13,999 nt of DNA from JBBSBY01 sp038205805 (GCA_038205805.1 JBBRBO010000113.1:1-13999); one strand, 5' to 3'; shown: positions 1-7,622, counted from the first letter of the stretch. The notes: generated by a model not told the origin, from the letters alone. Numbers and translations are program-made.

Positions 1-141
1 TTAAATGGCCGAAACCGGCTTTTCTCAAGGAGAAAAGGCCGCTTTCGGCATATTAAACATTCTCAGATAGACGTCGAAAAAACCTACCTTCCCAAAAAGA
101 GTCTTCACCAATGTTACTCGTTGGAAAGCACTTTGGTATTA
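1..141 (+). repeat. 227-bp repeat family, copy A (left part cut off by window edge)
   Basis: Right-hand 141 bases of the dispersed element. It holds the second hairpin (8-49), with arms GCCGAAACCGGC and GGCCGCTTTCGGC, and ends in the terminal repeat AGCACTTTGGTATTA. It matches the reverse complement of 1479-1620 with two substitutions and one 1-base indel. One substitution and the indel lie in the hairpin arm and spoil pairing that is perfect in copy C. No protein is supported here. Confidence 0.85.
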
Positions 142-277
142 CTCATTCCCAGCGTCCTGTAAACAAGTCTCCATCATACACGGGAATGGGCGCATGTTCA
201 ATTCCTCTCCACAATTCTTTCGCGGTCGGAATGAAGATTATTCGGTCGGATTGCACCCCGTTGTGGTACGCGCCGAC

Positions 278-504
278 TGATCGGCGAGTGCTCTAAGAAG
301 AAATATCGGGGAGAACCTTCTTGAAAGAAGGCTGGGTCCCGAACCCCTCTCCAAGAACTTTCACAATTGCCGAAACCGACTTTTTTAAAGGAGAAAACCC
401 CGCTTTCGCCGAATTTTATACATTCTCACATAGACGTCAAGAAAAGCTAATCTTACAAAAATGTCCTTCACCAATAGTACTCCGTTGGAAGTGTATCGGT
501 ATGA
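278..504 (+). repeat. 227-bp repeat family, copy B (diverged)
   Basis: Diverged full-length copy. The first hairpin is recognisable at 306-342 (TCGGGGAGAACCTTCTT then AAGAAGG ... CCCGA) and the second is degenerate (around 375-415). The right end is TATCGGTATGA. The left terminus is poorly preserved (TGATCGGCGAGTGCT) and was placed by alignment. With that placement the length is 227, the same as copies C and D. Short reading frames through it encode nothing I recognise. Confidence 0.75.
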
Positions 505-767
505 GCGGCGCGTGCAGTGTACGATTGGCCGCCTTCGGAAAACAAAAAAGTAACCGCTCACCTGGACTACCGGCGCCGTTTGCAAGCGAATACGGGGTAA
601 TTCAGAGGGGAAAAGAGCATCCCTTCCGGGTTCCACCGCGGGCAGACGCGTCTTGATGCGTGAGCCATTACAAAAACAATGCGCATATAAAAAACTTTGC
701 GCTAATTGACCCGATTTGACACATACTGCTGCTACCCTGTTTCGAAAATAGGCTTAGGAGGCATGCA
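505..767. other. intergenic DNA, no gene seen
   Basis: I see no supported coding region, RNA gene or convincing promoter here, nor in 142-277. Two TTGAC motifs (706-710 and 716-720) could be -35 boxes for the downstream exported protein, but neither has a good -10 at a normal distance. Confidence 0.5.
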
Positions 768-1121
768 ATGATGAAGCAACGCCGGAGCGTATGGTGGCTA
801 TATGGGTTAGCGGCATTGGCTATGCTGGTTTTTGCCGATGTGGGCTCGGCGGAGACCCAAAGTGGAACCGCATACTCGGTGGAGGGACTCGCTTCAGCTC
901 GCACCAATTGGAAAAACTGCATACGCCGTTCCAAGGGATACGGTACATTCATGTTTTGCGTGCCTCAACACGATAGGCGAACGGCCCTTTATGTGTACAG
1001 CTATGGTTACCCCTTGCCGATTGTCGCAGAGCGAGAAGCCGAAAACAGATTTGGCCGCATGAGCGGGGCATGTTTCCGATCACCGGACAAGGAAACACTG
1101 GGTCCTGGAGATGTTCGCTGA
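768..1121 (+). CDS. small exported protein, function unknown
   Basis: A 117-residue protein I do not recognise. The start is supported by a strong AGGAGG six bases upstream of two consecutive ATG codons (768 and 771). The N-terminus reads as a Sec signal peptide: basic MMKQRR, a hydrophobic stretch at about residues 9-23, and a likely cleavage site after GSA (residue 28). The mature part of about 90 residues is basic and Tyr/Arg-rich with a few cysteines, so a periplasmic or secreted location is likely. It is the only protein gene in the segment bracketed by repeat copies A and C. The tRNA-Leu gene follows on the same strand but has its own promoter. The predicted signal peptide and ribosome-binding site make it a real gene, but no function can be assigned. 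Confidence 0.6.
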   Translation: MMKQRRSVWWLYGLAALAMLVFADVGSAETQSGTAYSVEGLASARTNWKNCIRRSKGYGTFMFCVPQHDRRTALYVYSYGYPLPIVAEREAENRFGRMSGACFRSPDKETLGPGDVR

Positions 1122-1220
1122 CGGCGCTTGATCCGTCATGGCTCCAGGGGAAGAAGAGAAGCAGGTGACTACGAATGGTCGCCTCTGGGCGGACAAAATC
1201 TCGTTCACGGCATTTCCCCG

Positions 1221-1248
1221 TTGAAAAAAAAGATTTTCCGGGTATACT
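1221..1248 (+). promoter_or_regulatory. sigma-70-type promoter of tRNA-Leu
   Basis: TTGAAA (1221-1226) and TATACT (1243-1248) separated by 16 bp. The -10 lies 10 bases upstream of the first tRNA base, so transcription would start at or just before the mature 5' end. Confidence 0.7.
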
Positions 1249-1258
1249 TAGGGAACTC

Positions 1259-1345
1259 GCTCGGATGGCGGAACTGGTAGACGCAGTGGACTCAAAATCC
1301 ACCGCCGGCAACGGTGTGCGAGTTCGACTCTCGCTCCGAGCACCA
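1259..1345 (+). tRNA. tRNA-Leu (anticodon CAA)
   Basis: An 87-nt class II tRNA with encoded CCA. The acceptor stem GCTCGGA (1259-1265) pairs with TCCGAGC (1335-1341), followed by A and CCA (1343-1345). The anticodon stem GTGGA/TCCAC encloses loop CTCAAAA, giving anticodon CAA, which reads the UUG leucine codon. A variable arm (CGCCGGCAACGGTGT) and the T arm GCGAG-TTCGACT-CTCGC follow. The long variable arm and the anticodon both fit tRNA-Leu. It has a promoter just upstream and a terminator just downstream, so it is a single-gene unit. I see no integrase and no copy of the tRNA 3' end elsewhere in the window that would mark an attachment site. Confidence 0.96.
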
Positions 1346-1357
1346 TAAAAGATCTTG

Positions 1358-1399
1358 AATCCCGTCTGGTTAGCTACCACTGTAAGGCGGGATTTTTTA
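1358..1399 (+). terminator. Rho-independent terminator after tRNA-Leu
   Basis: Stem AATCCCGTCT / AGGCGGGATT (ten pairs, one G-U) with a loop of about 17 nt, followed directly by a run of T residues. It starts 12 bases after the tRNA CCA end. Confidence 0.8.
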
Positions 1400-1478
1400 T
1401 TAACGATACGGTCATCAAAGGTCTTTGTGGGTCTGAATAACCCATTAAGGATCACGGGTTTTTACCGCTGATAACGGT

Positions 1479-1705
1479 TAATACCAAAGTGCTTTCCAAC
1501 GAGTAACATTGCTGAAGACTCTTTTTGGGAAGGTAGGTTTTTTCGACGTCTATCTGAGAATGTTTAATATGCCGAAAGCGGCCTTTTCTCCTTGAGAAAA
1601 GGCCGCTTTCGGCCATTTAAAAGTTCTTGGAGAGGGGTTCGGGGAGAATCCTTCTTTCAAGAAGGTTATCCCCGATATTACTTCTTTGGCTGCGCATTGG
1701 TATAA
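1479..1705 (-). repeat. 227-bp repeat family, copy C (best preserved)
   Basis: Full-length element on the minus strand, bounded by TAATACCAAAGTGC (1479-1492) and GCGCATTGGTATAA (1692-1705). It carries a perfect 20-bp inverted repeat with a 3-nt loop at 1571-1613 (left arm GCCGAAAGCGGCCTTTTCTC). The first hairpin lies at about 1637-1673 (AAGAAGG facing CCTTCTT, flanked by CGGGGA/TCCCCG). It is the near-identical inverted partner of copy A. The rest of 1400-1745 shows no gene. Confidence 0.9.
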
Positions 1706-1745
1706 GAACAGAAGTCCGAACTGCAGCTTGGTTTCGCTGCGACGA

Positions 1746-2165
1746 TCAACAGGTTGCGGCATATCCAGCCGCCTTGGAAACCTCTTTGGGCGCCGCTTCT
1801 TTTAGCGGGTATTCTTGGGTCAAGACCTCCGTGGGTAGACGCAACATCTTGCCCAGCGTACGGACGTCACCCAGGGTCAAAGCCCTTCTGCAATTCAGGA
1901 CATCTGAAACTCTTCCGCTGCTCTTTCCCAAGTGTTCCATCAAGTCCTTCCTGGTGAGTCCCATATCCACCATGCGAATCTTTATCGCCTCAACGGGATG
2001 AGGCATACCGATTGGAAAGCTCTTCTCCTCGTACGCATCTACCAAGGTCGCAAGAATCTCCAATTCGTCATCTTCCGGTGAACCGGGTTCAGCCTGGAAA
2101 ATCTCATCAATCCTTTTGCAAGCCGCCTCGTAATCGTCTTCTGTGTGTATCGGTCTGATATTCAT
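1746..2165 (-). CDS. higA: HigA-type antitoxin with C-terminal-half HTH domain
   Basis: A 139-residue antitoxin of the HigA family. It should bind and neutralise the HigB toxin encoded just upstream and repress the shared promoter through its helix-turn-helix. The N-terminal third is acidic (around EAEPGSPEDDELEIL, residues 24-38). The HTH of the XRE/Cro type lies at about residues 69-110, with TRKDLMEHLG, SGRVSDVL and LTLGDVRTLGKML matching the family pattern. The motif GMPHPVEAIKIRM just before the HTH is typical of the group. It starts 16 bases after the higB stop, in toxin-first order, which is the usual higBA arrangement. An AAGG lies about nine bases before the ATG, and translational coupling to higB is likely. 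Confidence 0.9.
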   Translation of the reverse strand: MNIRPIHTEDDYEAACKRIDEIFQAEPGSPEDDELEILATLVDAYEEKSFPIGMPHPVEAIKIRMVDMGLTRKDLMEHLGKSSGRVSDVLNCRRALTLGDVRTLGKMLRLPTEVLTQEYPLKEAAPKEVSKAAGYAATC

Positions 2166-2181
2166 TGGAGATAACCTTTTC

Positions 2182-2487
2182 TTAATAGATCTTCACCGTC
2201 TCGGCGTCAACTTTGTCGTATTCTGCGTGAGTCCCCACAAATCTGATGAACACGAGTTGTCTTCGATAATTGATTTCGGCAATAAGGCGATAATCATTCC
2301 CTTTGATATCAAAGACCACTCTATTATGAGCGATGAAATCAATTGTATTTCCAAAAACCCTCTTCAGGTCCGCCGAGCCTTCCCATTTCCCGACTTTCAC
2401 CACGTGATACCAGTGATAGAGCGGGGTACGCGCCTGGGAATGATCTTTGCCGAATTCCAGAAGAACGCTTCGCTTGATGACCCTCAT
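2182..2487 (-). CDS. higB: HigB-type mRNA interferase toxin (RelE fold)
   Basis: A 101-residue toxin of the HigB family, which cleaves mRNA on the ribosome when the antitoxin is lost. Family hallmarks visible: an N-terminal MRVI start, WYHVVKVGKWEGSADLKRVF (residues 26-45), then FDIKGNDYRLIAEINYRRQLVFIRFVGTHAEYDK towards the end, with conserved Arg and His residues around the RFVGTHAEYD stretch. An in-frame ATG at 2511 was rejected because it lies upstream of the -10 box. The ATG at 2487 gives the usual N-terminus and normal family length. With that start the messenger appears nearly leaderless, since the -10 lies only seven bases upstream. First gene of the higBA operon. Confidence 0.9.
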   Translation of the reverse strand: MRVIKRSVLLEFGKDHSQARTPLYHWYHVVKVGKWEGSADLKRVFGNTIDFIAHNRVVFDIKGNDYRLIAEINYRRQLVFIRFVGTHAEYDKVDAETVKIY

Positions 2488-2494
2488 ATCAAGT

Positions 2495-2523
2495 ACTATA
2501 CACACTCCCAAAATGGGAGTAAA
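2495..2523 (-). promoter_or_regulatory. higBA promoter with overlapping palindromic operator
   Basis: On the minus strand, TTTACT (2518-2523) and TATAGT (2495-2500) are 17 bp apart. A perfect inverted repeat ACTCCCA-AAA-TGGGAGT (2504-2520) fills the spacer and part of the -35 box. This is where a HigA dimer would be expected to bind and block RNA polymerase. The operator role is inferred from position and symmetry. Confidence 0.75.
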
Positions 2524-2679
2524 GCATTTTTTCTTGTTTCCTCCAAATTACCCGCGTGTTCTTCACTGAACGTGATTGGTGTTGTTCATTCAACGCCCCG
2601 GACCGAACATAGGCGACTGACGCATAGAGTAATATACCTTTTCCAAACACCAAGTGTTGTAATGTATTAAACTACGACA

Positions 2680-3282
2680 ATGGCAAAAACTCTATCCAAA
2701 CAGCAGTTGGAAGACTTAACCCAGGAAGCGAAAAGGCTCGGAGCAACCTCTTCCGCCGTTATATTGTCCGACATTCAGGTCAAAGATGAGTTGGCGGCGT
2801 TGTGTAACGGAGAATACACATGTCCGAATTATGGTGTTGCGGCAAGCTGTCCACCCAATGTCGGAGGACCGACAGCATTTAGAAAATGGCAGGCTCAGAG
2901 TCGATATTCCATTACTGTGAAAATAGAACTTCCTACATCAGTCATGTTTTCCGTTGAACGAAAGGGAGTGGCCCACCTGCTTCATTCTATTGTTGCGGCG
3001 GTAGAGCAAAAAGCCGCTAAAATGGGGTTTCCCAACTCAAAAGGGTTTGCCGGAGGATCATGCAAAGAATTGTTTTGTGACGACGAGGAAGAATGCTGCG
3101 TTTTAGCACAAAAGAAACCGTGCCCCCACATAGAGGTTGCCCGTCCATCTATGTCGGGTTTTGGTATCGACATCAGTCTCTTGATGAAGTCTTCAGGATG
3201 GTCGGGACAAAGAGCCGACACATCAGATGTAATCGATAAAGACGCCGTAAGCTGGATGGCGGGCTTGATCCTGCTTGCCTGA
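2680..3282 (+). CDS. DUF2284 family cysteine-rich putative metal-binding protein
   Basis: A 200-residue protein matching the DUF2284 family (predicted metal-binding; biochemical role not established as far as I know). The family pattern is clear: CNGEYTCPNYGVAASCPP at residues 42-59 (Cys 42, 48, 57) and a second cluster GGSCKELFCDDEEECC with KKPCPH (Cys 128, 133, 139, 140, 148). After that comes ARPSMSGFGIDI. The spacing suggests an iron-sulfur or other metal site. It is probably cytoplasmic, as there is no signal peptide or membrane segment. The start ATG lacks a good Shine-Dalgarno sequence but gives normal length. It is convergent with the SpoIIAA-like gene, 24 bases apart. A small palindrome AACAC-CAA-GTGTT lies about 25 bases upstream; its role is unknown. 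Confidence 0.82.
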   Translation: MAKTLSKQQLEDLTQEAKRLGATSSAVILSDIQVKDELAALCNGEYTCPNYGVAASCPPNVGGPTAFRKWQAQSRYSITVKIELPTSVMFSVERKGVAHLLHSIVAAVEQKAAKMGFPNSKGFAGGSCKELFCDDEEECCVLAQKKPCPHIEVARPSMSGFGIDISLLMKSSGWSGQRADTSDVIDKDAVSWMAGLILLA

Positions 3283-3306
3283 AAATCAGGAACTCCACTT
3301 TGTCGG

Positions 3307-3672
3307 TCATGAGGCTTGTATCCACTCGAGGGCTTCCGCTAAGTGATCAACAGGGAAAATTTTTACTTCACCTGCAATCAAATGCGCTCCGATCCTTGTG
3401 GCCCATTCAACCCACTTGGGACCTCCGACAAGGGCGAGTTTTGCGAAGTCGTTCCTGTGTCGCAAACCGAAGGAGGTGTCATCCCATGCGGCGTGAGCGT
3501 CCCATCCGGTAAAATCTTCGGGCAGATACATGAGAACGTCGGCCTTGCCGTATTCCTTAATAACTTCTTCCATTTTGGGAATCAGCGTGGTCTTGTAATC
3601 AGCGTCGGTGAGTTTCCCGGTCGCCTTCAGCGCTAAGAGAGACCCCGTTGTTTCAGCCATTATTTCGATCAT
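3307..3672 (-). CDS. SpoIIAA-like (STAS-fold) small protein
   Basis: A 121-residue protein resembling the SpoIIAA-like family (related in fold to STAS anti-sigma-factor antagonists). Diagnostic stretches are GSLLALKATGKLTDADYKT near the N-terminus, ADVLMYLPEDFTGWDAHAAWDD in the middle, and FAKLALVGGPKWVEWATRI with HLIAGEVKIFPVDHLAEALEWI at the end. Family members are cytoplasmic and their function is poorly defined; some occur near stress or membrane-protein genes. The start was placed at 3672 because an AAGGAG lies seven bases upstream and the family begins here. The open frame continues 45 codons further upstream, but that part lies largely in repeat D and is unlike any protein. Confidence 0.82.
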   Translation of the reverse strand: MIEIMAETTGSLLALKATGKLTDADYKTTLIPKMEEVIKEYGKADVLMYLPEDFTGWDAHAAWDDTSFGLRHRNDFAKLALVGGPKWVEWATRIGAHLIAGEVKIFPVDHLAEALEWIQAS

Positions 3673-3719
3673 CGGCGACTCCTTCGTGAAAGGCCGCTCG
3701 GCGTTCACAGTTGTGGGAC

Positions 3720-3946
3720 TCATGCGAATGCGCAATAAAAGAAGTAATGTTGGAGAGAACCTTCTTGAAAGAAGTTTCTTCCCAAACCCCTCTCCAAGAA
3801 CTTTCAAAATAGCCGCAAGCGCCTTTTCTCAAGAATAAAAAGCCACTTGCGGTGCATTTAAACATTCTTTCATAGTAGTTAGGGAAACCTGCTCTTACAA
3901 AAATGTCCTTCACCTATATTCCTCGTTCGACAGCACATTGGTATCA
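3720..3946 (+). repeat. 227-bp repeat family, copy D
   Basis: Full-length element of exactly 227 bp. Left end TCATGCGAATGCGCAAT, right end AGCACATTGGTATCA. The first hairpin carries T-T-G-G / C-C-A-A outer pairs where other copies have T-C-G-G / C-C-G-A. The second hairpin has GCCGCAAG / CTTGCGG where copy C has GCCGAAAG / CTTTCGG, a compensatory change. It sits upstream of the SpoIIAA-like gene. 3947-4121 shows no gene. Confidence 0.85.
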
Positions 3947-4121
3947 GGTACGGGCATGTCTGCCGCCGTTGCGCATACGACTCGACTCATCGACCCGGTG
4001 TGAGGCGGCCCTGCGCTCAGTGAAGACCGCCTCATTTCCCCTCCGGAGCACGCATCATGATTCCAAGTGGTTGAGCCTTCGGGGCGAACGATCGCCGACT
4101 ACCTTTGAACCCGAACCACCG

Positions 4122-4535
4122 TCAACTCAGATCTATTCGCATTTTCTCGTACTCGTCACTAGTAATCTCGCCGCGCGCGTAGCGTTTTTGCAAGATTTCC
4201 ATGGGTGTTTCCGGCTCAGATCTCGCAGACGGCCGAGCGGGCGGCGCTTCCGGAGCAGCGGGATTCTCTTGGTCGCTTTTATCCCGGTCCACCGGCGAAT
4301 CGTCTAGGGCGGGCTGATTTTTCGGTGTAGGCGGCGCCGTCATGGGCGATTGAACCGTACTTGCGGCTGCGAAACGATTGCCTCCGCGGTCCACTTGATA
4401 GATCGCATAAACCACGACCACAAGGACAATAAGCGCAAGAAGAATCAGCATCCACATCCAAAGTCCCATCCCCAGCATTTGGCCGCCCATCATGTTGTGC
4501 ATCCAGCCCCAACCATATTGTTGTTCCACAGGCAT
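4122..4535 (-). CDS. SHOCT-domain membrane protein
   Basis: A 137-residue single-pass membrane protein. Residues 7-29 are rich in Trp, Met and Gly (WGWMHNMMGG, GLWMWM). A transmembrane helix follows at about 24-46, then a Pro/Ala/Asp-rich flexible linker (50-109). The C-terminus carries a SHOCT domain (111-136): PMEILQKRYARGEITSDEYEKM, the short C-terminal module with the usual RYARGEI and EYE residues. SHOCT proteins are thought to act in oligomerisation or membrane-associated assembly, and Met/Trp-rich examples often lie near metal-resistance genes, but no such genes are visible here. The ATG is preceded by GGAGG at seven bases. It is probably monocistronic: about 200 bases separate it from the next gene upstream. 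Confidence 0.85.
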   Translation of the reverse strand: MPVEQQYGWGWMHNMMGGQMLGMGLWMWMLILLALIVLVVVVYAIYQVDRGGNRFAAASTVQSPMTAPPTPKNQPALDDSPVDRDKSDQENPAAPEAPPARPSARSEPETPMEILQKRYARGEITSDEYEKMRIDLS

Positions 4536-4738
4536 TTCTTACCTCCACAATACACATAGTAAGAGTATCGGTCTTTGTGAGCTTTCCGTGCGCTCTCGTT
4601 GCGCCATTATTGACGCGGCGCTTTATACGGCTCGCTGAACGACCGCCGATCCCTCAGAGAAGCGGTTTGCGTATTGAGACACATCTTACGAGTATACGGT
4701 TCTCGAATGGAACTCAATCGGTCCTTATGAATGCTGAA

Positions 4739-5353
4739 TCAGGAATTCTTCATGGGGGTAGGGTTTCTCGGCCCTCCCACATTCAGAAAAGACGAATTGA
4801 AGTTGCGGTAGAGCCCATAATAGTCTTTGACACGTCGCCACTTCTTGATGTACCCGACGGGCAAGTCGTCCCGTTCTTCCACGTTCGACCAGCCGCCTGG
4901 GAGGGGAAAAGAATAATACGGTCTATCCTTGGGAATCCCGCGTATGAAGATCACTTGGGGAACGGTCCATTCCCGCATGGCCATGTAGAGCCTGTGCATA
5001 CCGTCGTTTATTATCAGGTGAACGCTGCCGTCATTCTCGATAGATTCTTCCACCACGGGGGGCAACACGTCCATTTCGTCTTCGTAGCCCTCGATCTTCA
5101 GTCTGAGAAACCCGTTCAGCTCAAAGATATTTTGTCCATGTTCAGCCAGGGCGCACTTCAACTGCCATACCTTGTCCAGTTCGGACCGCAAGATGTAATT
5201 CTGAGGCGGCGACAGCGCCGTGACCGCGATTTTTTCCAAGGAAAGGAAAGCCTTCTTATAGACGAACACGCCCGACGCCTTGAGCATGGTCACATCCCGA
5301 AGCCGCCGAATGAGGTCTTCTTCCGGGTGATGTTCAACAGATAGTATCTTCAT
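4739..5353 (-). CDS. conserved hypothetical protein with ParB/sulfiredoxin-like DGMHR motif
   Basis: A 204-residue soluble protein of unassigned function. The central part (residues 93-141) reads EMDVLPPVVEES, then LIINDGMHRLYMAM, then VPQVIFIRGI. The DGMHR at 117-121 resembles the DG-x-HR signature of ParB N-terminal/sulfiredoxin-like domains, which bind or hydrolyse nucleotides. The flanking pattern (hydrophobic strand, DG-x-HR, helix, then a hydrophobic strand ending in a charged turn) fits that fold. The C-terminal region is aromatic and basic (GYIKKWRRVKDYYGLYRNF). Start ATG with GGAGG ten bases upstream. It lies downstream of EF-G on the same strand, but repeat E separates the two and probably isolates their transcripts. 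The frame on the opposite strand here is a shadow. Confidence 0.65.
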   Translation of the reverse strand: MKILSVEHHPEEDLIRRLRDVTMLKASGVFVYKKAFLSLEKIAVTALSPPQNYILRSELDKVWQLKCALAEHGQNIFELNGFLRLKIEGYEDEMDVLPPVVEESIENDGSVHLIINDGMHRLYMAMREWTVPQVIFIRGIPKDRPYYSFPLPGGWSNVEERDDLPVGYIKKWRRVKDYYGLYRNFNSSFLNVGGPRNPTPMKNS

Positions 5354-5373
5354 GATCTCGGCGCCTCCGGGCG

Positions 5374-5508
5374 TTACACCAATACATAATCAAAGAAGTG
5401 ATATTGGGGAGAACCTTCTTGAAAGAAATTTCTCCCCAAACTCCTCTTCAAGACCTTTTACAATAAAAGCTCCACCGATCTTACTTTTGTGAAAGCACAT
5501 CGGTGTTA
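5374..5508 (+). repeat. 227-bp repeat family, copy E (135-bp internally shortened)
   Basis: Termini TTACACCAATACATAATC (left) and AGCACATCGGTGTTA (right). The first hairpin is intact and strong (TTGGGGAGAA / TTTCTCCCCAA around 5413-5445), but the second hairpin is deleted. The right part (AAAAGCTCCACCGATCTTAC) resembles copy F, so E and F form a subgroup. The last three bases (5506-5508) are the complement of the EF-G stop codon. The hairpin is likely to end EF-G transcription. Confidence 0.8.
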
Positions 5509-7536
5509 CAGCTTCGCATCATAGTGTGAATACTGCATGGTGAAAATGCCGCGACCTTGAGTGACCGACCGCAATGCCGTGGAATACCCGAACATAGCGG
5601 ACAGGGGAGCAATTGCCTTGAGAACCGATGTCTTGCCCCTGGGGGTGACCTCTTCGATCTGACCCCGCCGACTGTTCAGGTCTGCGATGACTTCCCCCAC
5701 GTTTTCTTCCGGGACGATCACCTCGATGCTCATGTAGGGTTCGAGCACCACGGGTGAGGCGTGCTCACACGCTTCCTTGAAGGCCTGCGCGGAAGCGACC
5801 TTCACCCCGAGGACGGACATCTCCGCGACGTTCGGGCCGAAGCTCTCCAGGGTGATGATAATGTCCTCGACCTCGTACCCCGTGAGCGGCCCGGACAATC
5901 TACCCTCCATCGAGCCCTCTTTTGCGGATTCGATGAGTTCGTGCGGGAAGTTTTCCAGACCGGCAGCGGCCTTGAACGAAACCCCCTCACCGCGAGCCGA
6001 GGGTTCAACGGACAGGGTGACTTCGCCCATGCGTCGCACCTCGTGAATCTCTCGATCAAACAGGACGTGCGCCTTGCCCCGAGACTGAGTGGTCTCCTTG
6101 AAGACCACTTGCGGCTTACCGGTTTGCACATCGACGGTGTAATCCCGTTTGAGTCGATCAACGATGATGTCCAGATGCAGTTCCCCCATGCCGGACACCA
6201 GGAGCTGCCCCGTATCGGAGCTTTCCTGATAGGTAAACGTGGGGTCCTCAGTGGCGATCTTTTCGAGGGCGGCGATGAGTTTTTCCTGGTCCGCTCTGGT
6301 TTTCGGCTCAATGGCAATGGAGATAACCGGCTTGTGCATATCCAGGGATTCCAGGATCAAGGGCGCCGAAGGGGCGGTAAGCGTGTCGCCGGTTTTCGTG
6401 TCCTTGAGCCCCACCACAAGGGCTATGCTGCCGGCCGGGGAAGAGGCGATCTTCTCACGCTTATTGGCGTGCATGCTGAAGAGCCGAGCCACACGTTCCT
6501 TTGTTTTTCTTGTGGCGTTCAGGACTTCCGTATCCGCTTCGAGGGTCCCGGAGTAGACGCGCACGTACGTGGCCTTTCTCCCCTGGTCCATAACCACCTT
6601 GAAGGCGAATGCGCACAGGGGTTCTTTGCCTTTGGGCGCTCTCGTTTCAACCTTGTCGGTAAAGGGATTGATCCCTTCCACAGGGGGCACGTCCAGCGGT
6701 GAAGGCAAGAAGTTGACGATGGCGTCCATAACGGGCTGAACACCTTGGTTCTTGAGCGCCGACCCACAGAGTGTCGGCACGAGCTTGTTCGCTAAAACCC
6801 CAAGCCTGAGCCCCTCGATGATTTCCTTCTCTTCGAGATCGTCGTTCTCGAAGTAGCTTTCCATGAGGGCTTCGTCCATTTCCGCCGCGCTTTCCAGCAT
6901 TTCTTTGCGGGCTTGCTGGGCCTTCTCCCGGTATTCCTCGGGGATGTCGATGTATGCGAATTCCTGCCCCTGTGTGGCGGTATCCCACACAATTGCCTTC
7001 ATCTTGATGAGGTCTATGACGCCGAGGAAATCGTCACCGGATGTCATGGGGATTTGTACGGGAACGGGGCGTGCGCCCAAGCGTTCGCGCATCATGGTGA
7101 GGGCTCGCTCGAAGTTCGCTCCGATGCGATCCATCTTGTTAATGAAGCATATCCTGGGGACGCGGTATCGTTCGGCCTGATGCCACACGGTTTCGGTCTG
7201 GGGTTGCACTCCGCCCACTGCGCAGATAACCGCCACCACGCCGTCGAGGACCCTCAGGGAGCGTTCCACTTCGATGGTGAAGTCCACGTGTCCGGGGGTG
7301 TCGATGAGATGGACTTCATAGCCTTTCCAGGAGAATGTCGTGGCCGCGGACATGATGGTGATGCCGCGTTCTTGCTCCTGGGGCATGTAATCCATGGTAG
7401 CGGAGCCTTCATCCACTTCGCCGATCTTATGGATTTTCTTTGTATAAAAGAGGATACGCTCGGTTAAGGTGGTTTTACCCGCGTCGATGTGAGCAGTAAT
7501 TCCTATATTCCTAATTTTTGCCGGACCTACGGACAC
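5506..7536 (-). CDS. fusA: translation elongation factor G (EF-G)
   Basis: A 676-residue translational GTPase that drives tRNA-mRNA translocation or assists ribosome recycling. All GTPase motifs are present: G1 AHIDAGKT (15-22), switch RGITI (57-61), DTPGH (79-83), NKMD (133-136) and GSALK (258-262). The later domains are complete, with RRGQIEE near residue 620 and a C-terminus GRGIFTMQYSHYDAKL. I chose GTG at 7536 because EF-Gs begin a few residues before KIRNIGI. The frame stays open upstream through an Arg-rich, unrelated stretch, and a second start at 7626 cannot be excluded. It stands alone, away from str or ribosomal-protein genes, so it may be one of several EF-G paralogues. Delta lineages often carry spdEFG1/spdEFG2, and which one this is cannot be told by eye. 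The stop codon TAA lies in the end of repeat E. Confidence 0.95.
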   Translation of the reverse strand: MSVGPAKIRNIGITAHIDAGKTTLTERILFYTKKIHKIGEVDEGSATMDYMPQEQERGITIMSAATTFSWKGYEVHLIDTPGHVDFTIEVERSLRVLDGVVAVICAVGGVQPQTETVWHQAERYRVPRICFINKMDRIGANFERALTMMRERLGARPVPVQIPMTSGDDFLGVIDLIKMKAIVWDTATQGQEFAYIDIPEEYREKAQQARKEMLESAAEMDEALMESYFENDDLEEKEIIEGLRLGVLANKLVPTLCGSALKNQGVQPVMDAIVNFLPSPLDVPPVEGINPFTDKVETRAPKGKEPLCAFAFKVVMDQGRKATYVRVYSGTLEADTEVLNATRKTKERVARLFSMHANKREKIASSPAGSIALVVGLKDTKTGDTLTAPSAPLILESLDMHKPVISIAIEPKTRADQEKLIAALEKIATEDPTFTYQESSDTGQLLVSGMGELHLDIIVDRLKRDYTVDVQTGKPQVVFKETTQSRGKAHVLFDREIHEVRRMGEVTLSVEPSARGEGVSFKAAAGLENFPHELIESAKEGSMEGRLSGPLTGYEVEDIIITLESFGPNVAEMSVLGVKVASAQAFKEACEHASPVVLEPYMSIEVIVPEENVGEVIADLNSRRGQIEEVTPRGKTSVLKAIAPLSAMFGYSTALRSVTQGRGIFTMQYSHYDAKL

Positions 7537-7622
7537 GATAACCCCACATGGATGTGTATTGCAACTGCGCCGAGCAACGCGCGCAACCGGTTCGCGGGCG
7601 TGGATAGCGTTCCGGAGGGGCT

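Noticed and set aside
1259..1345. tRNA-Leu as an integration site for an island
   Set aside because: No integrase and no repeated tRNA 3' end in the window.
949..1455. 168-codon minus-strand frame across the tRNA-Leu gene
   Set aside because: It runs antisense through the tRNA and its terminator and has no ribosome-binding site.
3278..3291. CCTGA-AAA-TCAGG hairpin after the DUF2284 gene as a terminator
   Set aside because: Only five base pairs and no T-run on either strand.
3653..3913. Similar short minus-strand frames containing MKDIFVR or VKDIFVR in repeats B and D
   Set aside because: They recur because the repeat recurs. Frames are not conserved across copies, so they are not evidence of a repeat-encoded protein.
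4577..5344. 255-codon plus-strand frame opposite the DGMHR protein
   Set aside because: The minus-strand protein has the better start signal and a motif pattern. The plus-strand product looks like a reverse-complement artefact.
5761..6702. Long open frame (313 codons) on the plus strand opposite EF-G
   Set aside because: Wholly antisense to conserved EF-G codons; no ribosome-binding site or recognisable domain. A shadow frame.
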